A stretch of 64,000 nucleotides of DNA, taken from the NCBI GenBank assembly GCA_025403435.1, contig CM046332.1, forward strand, positions 6,689,903 to 6,753,902, given 5' to 3'. The notes beneath the pieces are model-generated. The model ran no database searches. It saw only the letters and a list, made by a program, of their open reading frames with translations, and had not been told where the DNA came from. Positions 48,136 through 59,633 of this stretch are shown piece after piece. The position numbers and the translations under genes are program-made. Position 1 is the stretch's first letter, and every line of letters begins with the position of its first letter. This DNA is from Artocarpus heterophyllus (lineage: Eukaryota; Streptophyta; Magnoliopsida; Rosales; Moraceae).

Positions 48136-50143
48136 TGCTAGAAAAATAGTACGCAGCAGAATTTTAAAAAATTTATATCAGAGTACTTTCCAAAACTTAA
48201 GTTTGACATGATATATGCATAAATTAACCGGATCTTATTAACCTTTGAATGCTGAAGAACTCTTGTAATCAGTGAAGAGAAGTAACGTTCCAGAAGAGCC
48301 TCAACCAACTAGTCTTCTTTGCTATTCTCTATCCACGATCGGAGTGAGTGTGGGCTCACACGTACAGCTCTTCCTCTAGGTGACTCTCCTTTCAACCAAT
48401 TGAGATAACCCAAAGCTAATGTTTGTGATTTGTGAACAAGAGCTCTCAGGGAGTTTTAGATTCTCACCAGTAGAGTATCACTCTTAATCTCTCAATTGAT
48501 CTAAATAACTTATGAGACTTACTCCATATTTATAGAGGTTGGGTCTAGGGTCAGTCCTTATCAGATAAGGTCTCAAAAATTTGAATAAGAATCAAATTCG
48601 GATCAATATATGATAAAATTTGCGTAAAAATGCATGATCTTTTTATCATGCATCGGTAGGCTGAACTTGCCCCATCGGCGGTCGAACTTGAGGATAGCTT
48701 GCCGAACTGCCTAAAAAAAATCTCAGTGAATCTTTTATTTTCCACCTGAGATTCTATAAGACAAAGTCTCAGTTTCAATTCAAATAACCCAATAGAAAAG
48801 TTATTTAAGTTAAACAACTTTGTCTAGATAATCTCTAGGAAAATAAATGAATTTCTAATAATTCTACAAGTTTATCTTGATCTAATTTATTCAAAAATTA
48901 GATCCACCGATAAACAGACAAGAATTATCCGATCCCAATAATTCAACAAGTTTATATTGAATTAATTTTGTCACAAAATTAATTCAACTGATAAATAGAC
49001 ATGAATTATTCGATTCTTCTGAATTTCAATCAATCTAATAAATTTGACATAAGTTACCAATTATTGGAAAAGCACGCCGTATCATTTCAGGATGTTGTGA
49101 GCTAGCAAAGGGGACCAAGTGAACCTATATAGTTCAAGCTTTTGATAATTACAAAACCCAATATCCCAGATATACATTTCATGATTATCAACTCCAACAC
49201 TACTCCACTAAAAGCTTGAAGCTGCACTCTCAAACTACATAGAATTACGAAGCCCATATAGCCAAGTCTTCATGACTTATCATAGTGTATTGTATCCCCA
49301 TAGGATTATCCATAACAGGCTTATGGACAAGTTCTGTCTTACCTTTCTGATTATTTTTTTCTTACGTTCCATTATCTCACCATCAAAAAATTACTGTCCA
49401 AAGATAGTATACCATTTGATTACACCTATGTATCCAAATGGTTGAGCACTCTTGTTTTTCAATTACAGGATAACACATATAAGAGGATATCACTACTCCT
49501 ATAGAGGAGCTATGGATTCCATATCTATGAATAACAGGTCTACGCTACAAGAGTCATGCCTCCAACGTACCGGCATGCATACCACTATTAAGATGTGGGT
49601 GTCACCCTTTGGTGCATGAAAAGACACAAGTCAAGACAATGGGCCCACTACTCATCTCAGGATTAAGATACAATACAAATGATTATCTAAAGTAAATCGA
49701 TTTGCCTAGAGAGGATTATTAATCAAAATCAATTCACTTTTTGTCCCGATCCAACACATCGCCACCTCTGACAACATGCCGATGTTTCTATTCATAGAGT
49801 CCACCTTCGATGGTCAAGACAAACCATCTCCCAATAGGGATATAGACAACATAACGATCTGTACATGAATAAAGTACCCAACTTTATTCCCTCGATTGTG
49901 GATCTTATGATTTAGACTGTCACCTTAAGAATCATTTCTTCCACATAATCTGTCCATCATATGCCCAATTCTTAAAGGTTTAGACTAACAGCCTCAGACT
50001 TTTGTTTGCTTACCATACATTCAACAAATATGAACGTAAAGAGGACAAGATTTGGTATATAAACAATAAATAAATTCTTTATTGATAAAAATGTCTCCAA
50101 AAAATTATTATATTTTTACTCCTTAGGGCATACATGTCTAACA
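48136..50143 (-). repeat. copia2 5' LTR (2008 bp, uninterrupted)
   Basis: From TGCTAGAAAAATAG to ATGTCTAACA. It supplies the reference reading for the copia1 target site (GGTCAGTCCTTATC at about 48551). Motif cluster at 48651-48709. Confidence 0.94.
48651..48709 (+). repeat. motif cluster in copia2 5' LTR
   Basis: Three decayed units (CATCGGTAGGCTGAAC, CATCGGCGGTCGAAC, GCTTGCCGAAC). Confidence 0.75.
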
Positions 50144-50467
50144 GGGTTCACATCGTTAAGCTTTTCCTTGGTGACTCTCCTTCCAACTAATTAAGAAATA
50201 CCCAAAGCTATAATTTGTGATTTGTGAATGATAGCTGTTCGAGGTGTTTCAGAGTCTCATTGACAGAGTCACATTCTAGATTACTCAACTGATCTAAATA
50301 ATAATGAGACTTATTCCCCTTTTTATAGAGGTTGGGGCCAAGATTCAGTCCTTATTAGATAAGGCCTCATAAATTTGAATTAGAATCAAATCAGAATCAA
50401 TATCTAATAAAATCCATGTAAAAATAGGCGATCCTTTTATCGCCTGGTCGGCAGGCCAAACTGGCAG
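50144..50467 (-). repeat. copia3 3' LTR, inner remainder
   Basis: Begins with duplicated GGGTT and continues the LTR interrupted at 24858. It is cut at 50467 inside a motif unit (GTCGGCAGGCCAAACTGG) and joined to RT sequence; about 1.5 kb of LTR and the RNase H end are missing. Confidence 0.87.
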
Positions 50468-51894
50468 ATGATAATGCTTGGTCAACCATAATTTGACCGA
50501 TGACAATGCCCAACGTCATTATCAATTAGCAAAATGTCATTTACATAGAGCTATAGAAAAACCACCTTCCCATCCTTAATGTATTTGTATACATATGGTT
50601 CATCCACATTTTGTGAGAACTCATAAGTTTTGATCACTTGATTAAATCTTATGTTCCAAGAACAGGAAGCCAACTTAAGTCCATATATTGACTTTAGCAG
50701 CTTACAAACCTTACCCTCTTGACCTTTGACTTTGAACCCGTCTTGTTGTTCCATAAAAATGGACTCATCAAGATAGCCATTTAGAAAAGCCATCTTGACA
50801 TCCACTGCCAAATCTCGTAGTTGAGAACGGCAGCTATGGATAAGAGAATCCGGATGGACTTAAGCATGGCTATAGGCGAAAAGGTTTCCTCATTATCGAT
50901 TCCTTTCTTTTGTGTGTAACCCTTTTCTACTGGTCTAGCCTTAAAGGTTTTGACCTTTCCATCCACTCCTCTTTTCCTTTTGTAGATCCATTTACACCAT
51001 ATGGGTTTACCCCATTGGGAAGACCCACAAGTTCTCAGACCCGATTAGTCTCCATAGACTTCATCTCTATGTTCATAGCCTCTATCTGGAGTTTTAAATC
51101 AACATCCTCCATATCCTCTACGTAAGTATAAGGATCCCTATCATGTTCATCCGGTTCAGCCAAGAAGGCCTCAAAATTGAACATATACCTCTCGGGTTGA
51201 TGCCTGATCCTACCATTACACTAATTGGAGTGGTTTCTACTAGAACCCCTAGAGTGATTGGATCACTCTTTAACTCCTCAAGCACCACTTTGCTTTGAGG
51301 CTTAAAGTTGTCCATGTAACTCTCCTCAAGGAAAGTTGCACGAGTTGAAACCATGACTTTATTTTCCGTTGGGTTATAAAAATAACCCCCTTCAGTCCCT
51401 TTTAGAATCCTACAAACACACAAACTTCTAAACGTGCTTCCAAATTATTTGCATCCTTAAACAGGACATGAGCCGGACATCCCCATATGCGAATATGGTT
51501 TAAAGATATCTTCTTGGCTATCCATAACTCGTGAGGAGTTTTAGGGAACGATTTTGAAGGCACATTGTTCAAAAGATAACATGAGGTTTGTAGTGCATAT
51601 CCCCAAAAGGATAAAGGCAATGATGAATAACTCATTATGGACCTGACCATGTCCAATAAAGTCCTATTTCTTCTCTTCGCTATGCCATTCTGCAGCAAAG
51701 TGCCTGGTGCAGTCAAATGGGATAAAATCCCATTCTCTAATAAGTGTCCTAAGAACTCATTAGAAAGGTGGTATCCACCTCGATTGGATCGAAGTGCCTT
51801 TATGGGTGTACCCAATTGCTTTTCCATTTCAGCCTGAAACTCCATGAACTTGTCAAAAGTTTCACTTTTGTGGTGCATTAGGTACGCATACCCA
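50468..51894 (-). pseudogene. copia3 integrase end and reverse transcriptase
   Basis: Minus strand from the gypsy C insertion point at 51894. Integrase: YLMHHKSETFDKF, then RSNRGGYH where copia1 has RSDRGGEY-type sequence (second Asp changed to Asn), and IAKRRN where the catalytic Glu should be (Glu to Lys). The RT N-terminus (TFKARPVEKGYTQK) and MDVKMAFLNGYLDES lead to the YIKDGKVVFL end and a degraded catalytic region. Several frameshifts. RNase H is deleted. Confidence 0.9.
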
Positions 51895-53422
51895 TGTAAC
51901 ACCCACCTATTTTTATGCAATGAATCACGTTAAGTTAGTAACGATGTTAAGGAAATTTTTATAATAATTATCTTATATGATATGATATATGATTTTAATG
52001 TTACTAACTTTTATGTCAAGTTTTATAACAGGTGACGATCGCATGGAATCGTTGTGCTCAAGTGTTCATAATCATTTTAATGTATGTTTATTTATGATGC
52101 AATGATGAATTGAATTGTTATAATGTATGGCATTTAAAGATATTTCGGCATGTCGGACTTTTAAGTTTGGCAGGCCAAAAAGTCTGCCCAAGATCGACAG
52201 GCCGAAGGAAACAATCGGCAGGCCGAACTTGGTGGAACCGGCAAGCTGAAGGGGAAAATCGGCAGGCCAGACACGGCTGACGAGTAGTTAGCAGAAATCT
52301 CTCCAAATTTATGGCTGAGATAATTGCGTTAAATGATTGATTTATTTTGATTAATTGGCATATTAATGGAATGTTTTATCAGTTAAGGAAATTAAAAGGT
52401 TTGACTTCACATTGATTTGCGTCATTTTAAATGGTTTCCTATTTTAAGAGGGCAAAACGTGGAAAGTGATAAGTGATTGTTTGACTTTCCTCTTTTCTCT
52501 CCTTCCTCCACACCATTTGCCATCTAACAGTCAGAAAATTCTAACTTAATGGTGGGTAATGAATTTTCATTATGCTCGTTACGTTAAAAAAAAATTTTAA
52601 CGTTCTTTTTTTTTCTCAAATATTCTCTCATCTTTTCTCTCTCAGTTCAGAGACATTCTCTCATTCTCATTCTTCTTCTTCTCTTCTCCATGAATCCCAT
52701 CTCCATTTCTCTCAAAAATTCTCTGCAAGTATTGAAAGAAAAAGTTATATTTCGTTAGTTGAATTCAAGAATTTTGAGAAGAAATTTTCAAGGTAAGAAC
52801 TCAATTTTTTCTGTAATTCTGAAAAGAAATTCTCCTCCTCAATTCTTCTGCAATATCTTTCTATAGGTATTGTATTTTGTCTCGAATTTTTAATATGATG
52901 TCATGTATATATTATGTGATGTTTTTCTAAGTTTCATGTCATTTGGGTGTTCTATGAAAAATCTGAATTTTCTATCCTCTACCATTCACAGTAAAATATT
53001 ACTGTTTGACTATGATGCACAAAAAATGTAATGTTATTTAAGGGGTAAATGAGTGATTTTTTTTATGAAAATTGACAAGAATGTGCATGTGTATGTTATG
53101 ATGAGTATATTTTATGTTACGAGATTTCTATGAGAAAACTGTTTTGATAATGTTATCTTTGGATTTTTGTTTTATAAAATGTTTTATATGTTTACAAGAT
53201 TTTTATTAATGATGAAATATTTATATGATGTTGAAATACATGATAATAAGATGTTTGTATGAATTTTAAAATGTATAAATTGATCCTGGTTAAGTATGTT
53301 TAATAACTTTTACTATGAAAAGTATCGTTTAAGTTTTGTAATTATATTTATGTTTAAAGTCCAAGTAAATATGAATGTAAGAATGTAACGATATCTGTGA
53401 TGTCCGTAAGGGGGGCGTTACA
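51895..53422 (+). repeat. 5' LTR of gypsy copy C, short form (1528 bp)
   Basis: TGTAACACCC to GGGCGTTACA. Lacks about 1.55 kb present in LTR A, from about 3355 to about 4905 of A, with the join in ATGTATRAA sequence present on both sides. Motif cluster 1 kept (52143-52270), cluster 2 and the 505-nt intron-like segment lost. Confidence 0.95.
52143..52270 (+). repeat. motif cluster 1, gypsy copy C 5' LTR
   Basis: Six to seven units; a 23-bp unit is missing from the partner 3' LTR at 58371-58478. Confidence 0.83.
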
Positions 53423-53427
53423 GGCTT

Positions 53428-53439
53428 TGGTATCAGGGC
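53428..53439 (+). other. primer-binding site, gypsy copy C
   Basis: TGGTATCAGGGC, one mismatch from the TGGTATCAGAGC initiator-Met site of copy B. Confidence 0.9.
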
Positions 53440-53638
53440 AAATTTTCGATTACAATTCATATCGCCACACGTCAATCCAAGTCCTCCATGTAAGTATGTT
53501 ATGAAGTTAGATGTATTGATGCAAGTATGATGATAAGATTAAGGTCTAAATGTTTAATGATTAATGATCTAGTAGTGAAAACCTGTCTCATAATTAGAAG
53601 ATTATATCTAAGTTCCTAATTCTTTTAGGAAATTTACA

Positions 53639-54464
53639 ATGGACGGCCACCGAAGAATGCAGACACGCACCCAAACCAATGAAAGACTCATGACGATGAT
53701 CGCTGAACTGCAAAGGCAGTTGGAGGATCAACGAAGGGAAATTGCTGCTTTAAGGGCCAACGGCCAGAATAATGACCGACGAGGCAATAATGTGCCTCCT
53801 CCTCCTCCGCAGCCATAAGTAAACGAAGTCCCAGTTCCTATTGTTGAACCAAGAGCGGCCTATCAGGAACCCTACTAGTCAGATGGAAGAGAGTTAAGCC
53901 AGCGGATTTCAAAGGTTCTAAGGATCCGCTAGTAGCTCAGAGATGGTTGAAGACGATTGAGGCCACCCTAAGACTCATGGATTTCACAGACAATGAAAAG
54001 GTCCTATGTACATCGTACTGCCTCACCATGGAGGCCAGGATATGGTGGGATGGCATCGAACAGAGCAGGAATGTTGAAGAGATGACATGGGCTGACTTCA
54101 TTCATGAATTCAACACGAAGTTCTTCTATATGAATGTCATGAGGAAGCATTATGAGGAGTTTGAGAGTTTACAACAGGGGGATATGTCAGTCACTGATAT
54201 GGTGACAAAGTTTGACCAGCTAGCCCATTTATGTCCAGGAATGGTTATGGATGAAGGTGAAAGGGTCAGAAGATTGATCAGAGCCCTTAGGCCAGATATT
54301 GCTGCGATCGTTGATGGGGCAAGTCCACCCAGGACTCAAGAATAGGTTGTCATGAGGGCTCAATGTGCTGAGTTTCATTTGTCCAAGTTAAGAAGGAACC
54401 AGCCTCAGTCTGGTCAGCAAGCTAACAATGCAAATAACTAGAACTGTCGTCCCCATAGGAACAA

Positions 54465-54497
<33 letters not shown>

Positions 54498-54730
54498 AAA
54501 CTAGAGGAATAACAAGAGGAAGGGTAATCCTCAAAACCAGTGGGGCCAAGACAACAAGAGGCACAATGATGGCCAGCCTAACAATAATAACACATGATTT
54601 CAATCGTGTGCCAAATGTGGAAAGAAGCATCCAGGGGAATGCCGCTTGGGAACAAACCAATGTTTCATCTGTGGGTGTGAAGACTACTTTGTTAAGAACT
54701 GCCCCAAGTTGATGAATGCCAATGCCCCAC
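53639..54730 (+). pseudogene. gypsy copy C gag
   Basis: ATG at 53639 with the same N-terminus as copy B. Broken by CAA-to-TAA in the Pro-rich linker (about 53816) and a 1-nt deletion near 53870, then open from about 53947 (TIEATLRLMDF, ARIWWDGIE, FNTKFFYMNV, VVDGASPPRTQE-like end). A TAG follows, then an Asn-rich stretch made of AAC repeats (about 54460-54500), and two zinc knuckles: CAKCGKKHPGEC and CFICGCEDYFVKNC, the second with Tyr where His is usual. Gag would bind the RNA genome. Confidence 0.9.
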
Positions 54731-57700
54731 AGAGAGCTCCTCCTCAAGCCCAGCTTCATCAGATGCAAGCCACCCTTGAAGGGCCACTTATTAGTCAAGG
54801 GAGAATTGAAGCCCCACCGACAAATGCCCAAATCTATACCATGACGAAAGAACAAGTGGCTGTAGAAGCTTCCAATGTGCTCACAGGTCAGATAACAAGT
54901 TTATCCAATGATGCTTATGTTCTTTTTGATACGGGTGCCACGCATTATTTTGTATCTATGTCATATGCTAAGAAATTAGAGGTTCGTTTAGAGCCTATGA
55001 GACAGGGATTCACTATGACACTACCCTCCAAGGAAGTGATATTATCTACATACAGTTTGCGTACAGTACCTCTATGGATTTCTGATAGGGAGCTATTCAT
55101 CGGCCTCATTGTGATCGACATGCATGACTACGATATGATTCTTGAGATGAATTTCTTGAGCAAGTATAACGCCACTATCGAATGCCGTAAACGAAAGGTG
55201 ATCTTCCATCCAAAAGGTGATCAGAAATTCATTTATGTTGGCGAGTCCAGAAAGAAACCCCACATGTTGAGCTCGCTCCTAGCACCGATCCAATCTCAAA
55301 AGCGCCTTAGAGAATGGCCCCAGCGGAGTTAAAGGAGCTTCACATACAATTAAAGGAGCTACTTGACAAAGGATTTATCAGGCTAAGTCACTCACCATGG
55401 GGAGCTCCAGTCTTATTTGTAAAGAAGAAGGATGGAACTATGAGACTCTGTAACGACTACAGAGAGTTGAACAAGGTGACGATCAAGAACAAGTACCTGT
55501 TGCCTTGAATTGATGATTTGTTTGATCAGCTCAAGGGTGCATCTGTGTTCTCAAAGATTGATCTACGATCAGGATATCACCAGTTGAAGGTTAAAGAAGG
55601 AGATATTCCCAAGACTGCTTTCAGGTCGAGGTATGGTCACCATGAATTTGTGGTTATGCCTTTCAGTCTGACGATGCACCTGCTGCCTTTATGGATTTGA
55701 TGAACCCGGTATTCAAGGATTTCCTCTATAAATTTGTTGTTGTATTTATCGATGATATTCTTGTCTATTCTAAGAATCACGAAGAGCATGAGGAGCATTT
55801 AAGGATTGTGCGGGAGACTTTAAGAAGACACTAGCTATATGCAAAGTTCTCTAAATGCAAGTTTTGGCTTAATAAAGTGTCATTTTTGGGGCATGTTATT
55901 TCGAAGGAAGGGATTATGGTTGACCCTGCTAAAGTAGAAGTCGTTCTCAACTGGAAGCAACCGATGAATGCAAGTGAAATACGGAGCTTCTTGGGTTTAA
56001 CAGGTTATTACCGAAGATTCGTAGAAGATTTCTCCAAGATAGCAGCTCCACTCACAAACCTGACTCTCAAGGGAAAGAAGTATGAATGGACAGATGCATG
56101 TGAAAACAGTTTTCAAGAACTGAAGAAAAGGCTAACGACGGCTCCAGTGTTAGCAATTCCTAAAGGAAATGATGGATTTATTATTTATAGTGATGCATCC
56201 AAGATCGGCCTCGGAGCTGTATTAATACAAAATGAAAGGGTGATTGCTTATGCATCAAGACAACTGAAGGATTATGAAAAGAACTATCCTCCTCATGACC
56301 TCGAGGTAGCAGTAGTCGTTTTTGCGTTGAAGATATGGAGACACTACTTATATGGGGTCCAATGCAAGATCTTCACTGATCATCAAAGTCTGAAGTACTT
56401 CTTCACGCAAAGAGACCTAAACATGAGACAACGAAGATGGCTAGAGTTGGTGAAGGATTGCGATTGTGAAATCCTTTATCATCCTGGTAAAGCTAACCGA
56501 GTGGCTGATGCTCTAAGTAGGAAGTCAGTTGCCACATTGATGTCAATGCAAGCAATGTCTCCACCTTTAAGAAAGGAAATTCTAGACTTCGGTTTGGAAC
56601 TTGTAGCAGGCCAGCTCCCAGCACTCTCTCTTGGTCCGATGATGTATGATGAAATTCGGAGAAAAAAAGATGAAGATGTAAGTCATGTAAGGATTAAGCA
56701 AGAAATGAAAGAAGGAAAATGTCAAGAGTTTCGTATTGCGGATGACGGAACTCTATACATCAAGGACCGTTTATGTGTTCCCAATGTTGATAATTTAAGG
56801 GAAAAGATCTTGGCAGAAATTCATGACACTCCTTACTCTATTCATCCAGGTGCAACAAAGATGTATAATGATCTAAGGGGTAACTTCTGGTGGTTTGGAA
56901 TGAAACGTGATGTTGCAAAGTATGTGAAGAAATGTATGACATGTCAGCAAGTAAAGGCTGAACACCAGAGACCTGGTGGTGAACTGTAGTCTATCCAAAT
57001 ACCAGAATGGAAATGGAAGGATATAGCAATGGATTTCATTACCGGTTTGCCCAAAACTAAGAACGCTTATGATGCAATTTCGATAGTTGTGGATCGACTG
57101 ACTAAGACGGCGCATTTCATTCCTATCAAGATCACTTACTTTATGGAACGGTTAGCGGAACTCTATGTTAAGGAGATTGTATGACTTCATAAAATTCCCA
57201 AGTCAATCATCTCAGATCATGATGGCAGGTTCACATCTAAGTTTTGGAAGAGTGTACAGACTGCAATGGGAACCAGGCTACATTTCAGTACAGCTTTTCA
57301 TCCTCAGACAGACTGCCAAACAGAGAGAATGAACTTGATTTTAGAGGATATGCTACGGGCTTGTTCTCTCAATTTTAAGACCAGCTGGTGCAAAATGTTG
57401 CCATTAGCAGAGTTTGCTTACAAGAACAGATTTCAGGCGACAATTGGGATGGCACCATATGAGGCTCTATATGGACGAAAATACAGATCGCCTATATGTT
57501 GGCACGAAGCTGGTGAAAAGAAGCCGATGGAAAGCGTCGATGCTGAAAGAACAAATTTTGTGAATGAAACATCTGAGATGATAAAGTTGATAAGAAGAAG
57601 AATAGAGACCGCACAAAGCCGTCAGAAGAGTTATGCTAACAAGAGAGGAAGACCCTTAGAGTTCGCCGTGGGCAAATATGTGTTTCTGAAAGTTGCACCA

Positions 57701-58086
57701 ATGAAAGGAGTTATGAGATTTGGGAAGAAAAGCAAGTTAAGTCCAAGATTCATCGGTCCTTATGAAGTTGTGAAACGAATAGGCAAAGTAGCTTATGAGC
57801 TGAAGTTGCCTTCTGAGATGTCCGCAATGCACGACATTTTTTTTATGTCTCCATGCTCAAGAAGTATGTTTTGGACCTTACGCATGTGATTGAGCCACAA
57901 GTGATCGAGATACGAGAAGACTTAAGTTATGAAGAAAAGCCAACGAAGATACTCGATCGAAAAACCAAGACCTTGAGGAATAAAGAAATTCCATTGGTTA
58001 AGGTGTTATGACAAAATCAGCAAGTTGAAGAAGCTACATGGGAACAAGAAGATGACATGAGATCTATGTATCCGTATTTATTATAA
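54731..58086 (+). pseudogene. gypsy copy C pol: protease, RT, RNase H, integrase, chromodomain-like tail
   Basis: Protease LFDTGATHYFVS, then a deletion of about 200 bp in the linker at about 55265. [19 protein letters not shown], a TGA for Arg at 55506, [15 protein letters not shown], a 1-nt deletion near 55675, [11 protein letters not shown] intact. A long open part (55877-56989) covers the RT thumb, RNase H ([30 protein letters not shown]) and the integrase HHCC zinc region. TAG for Gln at about 56988; TGA at 57182-57184 shared with copy A; DDE residues visible at MDFITG, ISDHDGRF and TDCQTERMN. The tail ends at TAA 58084-58086. Confidence 0.93.
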
Positions 58087-58108
58087 GTTTCGAGGATGAA
58101 ACTTTTAT

Positions 58109-58120
58109 AAGGTGGGGAGA
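58109..58120 (+). other. polypurine tract, gypsy copy C
   Basis: AAGGTGGGGAGA just before the 3' LTR, identical to copy A. Confidence 0.87.
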
Positions 58121-58122
58121 AT

Positions 58123-59628
58123 TGTAACACCCACCTATTTTTATGTAATGAATCACGTTAAGTTAGTAACGATGTTAAGGAAATTTTTATAATAATTATG
58201 TTATATGATATGATATATAATTTTAATGTTACTAACTTTTATGTCGAGTTTTATGACAGGTGACGACCACATGGAATCGTTGTGCTCAAGTGTTCATGAT
58301 CATTTTAATGTATGTTTATTTATGATGCAATGATGAATTGAATTGTTATAATGTATGGCATTTAGGGACAGTTCGGTAGGCCAGACTTTTAAGTTCGACA
58401 GGTCAAAAAGTCTGCCCAAGATCGGCAGGCTGAAGGAAACAATCGACAGGCCGAAGGGGAAAATCGACAGGCCAGACATGACTGATGAGCAGTCAGTAGA
58501 AATCTCTCCAAATTTATGGCTGAGATAATTACTTTAAATGAGTGATTTATTGTGATTAATTGGCATATTAATGGAATGTTTTATCAGTTAAGGAAATTAA
58601 AAGGTTTGACTTCACATTGATTTGTGTCATTTTAAATGGTTTCCTATTTTAAGAGGGCAAAACATGGAAAGTGATGATGATTGTTTGACTTCCCTCTTTT
58701 CTCTCCTTCCTCCACGCCATTTGCCATCTAACAGTCAGAAAATTCTGACTTAATGGAGGGTAATGAATTTTCATTATGCTCGTTACGTTAAAAAAAATTT
58801 TTAACGTTCTTTTTTTTTTCTCAGATATTCTCTCATCTTTTCTCTCTCAGTTATGAGACATTCTCTCATTCTTATTCTTCTTCTTCTCTTCTCCACGAAT
58901 CCCATCTCCTTTTCTCTCAAAAATTCTCTGCAAGTATTGAAAGAAAAAGTTATATTTCATTGGTTGAATTCAAGAATTTTGAGAAGAAATTTCCAAGGTA
59001 AGAACTCAATTTTTTCGGTAATTCTGAAAAGAAATTCTCCTCCTCAATTCGTCTGCAATATCTTTCTATAGGTATTGTATTTTGTCTCAATTTTTTAATA
59101 TGATGTTATGTATATATTATGTGATGTTTTTCTAAGTTTCATGTCATTTGGGTGTTCTATGAAAAATAAGAATTTTCTACCCTCTACCATTCACAGTAAA
59201 ATATTATTGTTTGACTATGATGCATGAAAAATGTAATGTTATTTAAGTGGTAAATGAATGATTTTTTTTTATGAAAATTGACAAGAATGTGTATGTGTAT
59301 GTTATGATGAGTATATTTTATGTTACGAGATTTCTATGAGAAAACTGTTTTGATAATGTTATCTTTGGATTTTTGTTTTATAAAATGTTTTATATGTTTA
59401 AAAGATTTTTATTGACGATGAAATATTTATATGATGTTGAAATACATGATAATAAAATGTTTGTATGAATTTTAAAATGTATGAATGGATCCTGGTTAGG
59501 TATGTTTAATTACTTTTACTATGAAAAGTATCGTTTAAGTTTTGTAATTATATTTATGTTTAAAGTCTAAGTAAATATGAATGTAAGAATGTAACGACAT
59601 CTGTGACGTCCGTAAGGGGGGCGTTACA
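58123..59628 (+). repeat. 3' LTR of gypsy copy C, short form (1506 bp)
   Basis: Same deletion as the 5' LTR. The pair differ by scattered substitutions and by a 23-bp loss inside the motif cluster. Confidence 0.95.
58371..58478 (+). repeat. motif cluster 1, gypsy copy C 3' LTR
   Basis: One unit fewer than 52143-52270; the missing 23 bp lie between two CYGAA repeats. Confidence 0.83.
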
Positions 59629-59633
59629 ACCCA

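Larger units (their letters stand above)
24859..50143 (-). mobile_element. copia2: Ty1/copia element with copia1 nested in its 3' LTR
   Basis: Target duplication GGGTT at 24854-24858 and 50144-50148 is perfect. LTRs: 3' LTR 24859-25280 plus 41355-42943; 5' LTR 48136-50143, both about 2.0 kb. Internal part 42944-48135. The outer end reads TATTGGAAAA (TG changed to TA), while the other end is TCTAACA. Confidence 0.92.
51895..59628 (+). mobile_element. gypsy copy C: complete Ty3/gypsy element with short LTRs, inside copia3
   Basis: 5-bp target duplication ACCCA at 51890-51894 and 59629-59633; joining the flanks restores copia integrase sequence (ATACCCA/ACCTTGAGTAATC-like, as in copia2 near 45300). 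Two LTRs (1528 and 1506 bp), primer site, gag, protease, RT, RNase H, integrase, chromodomain-like tail and polypurine tract are all present. Total 7,734 bp. Confidence 0.96.

Noticed and set aside
2611..59071. Small frame around KFSASIERKSYISLV-type sequence in every gypsy LTR (2611-2943, 37477-37692, 52572-52796, 58853-59071)
   Set aside because: The shared peptide follows from LTR identity; frames start and end differently in each copy and cross a splice-like donor, so there is no support for a protein.
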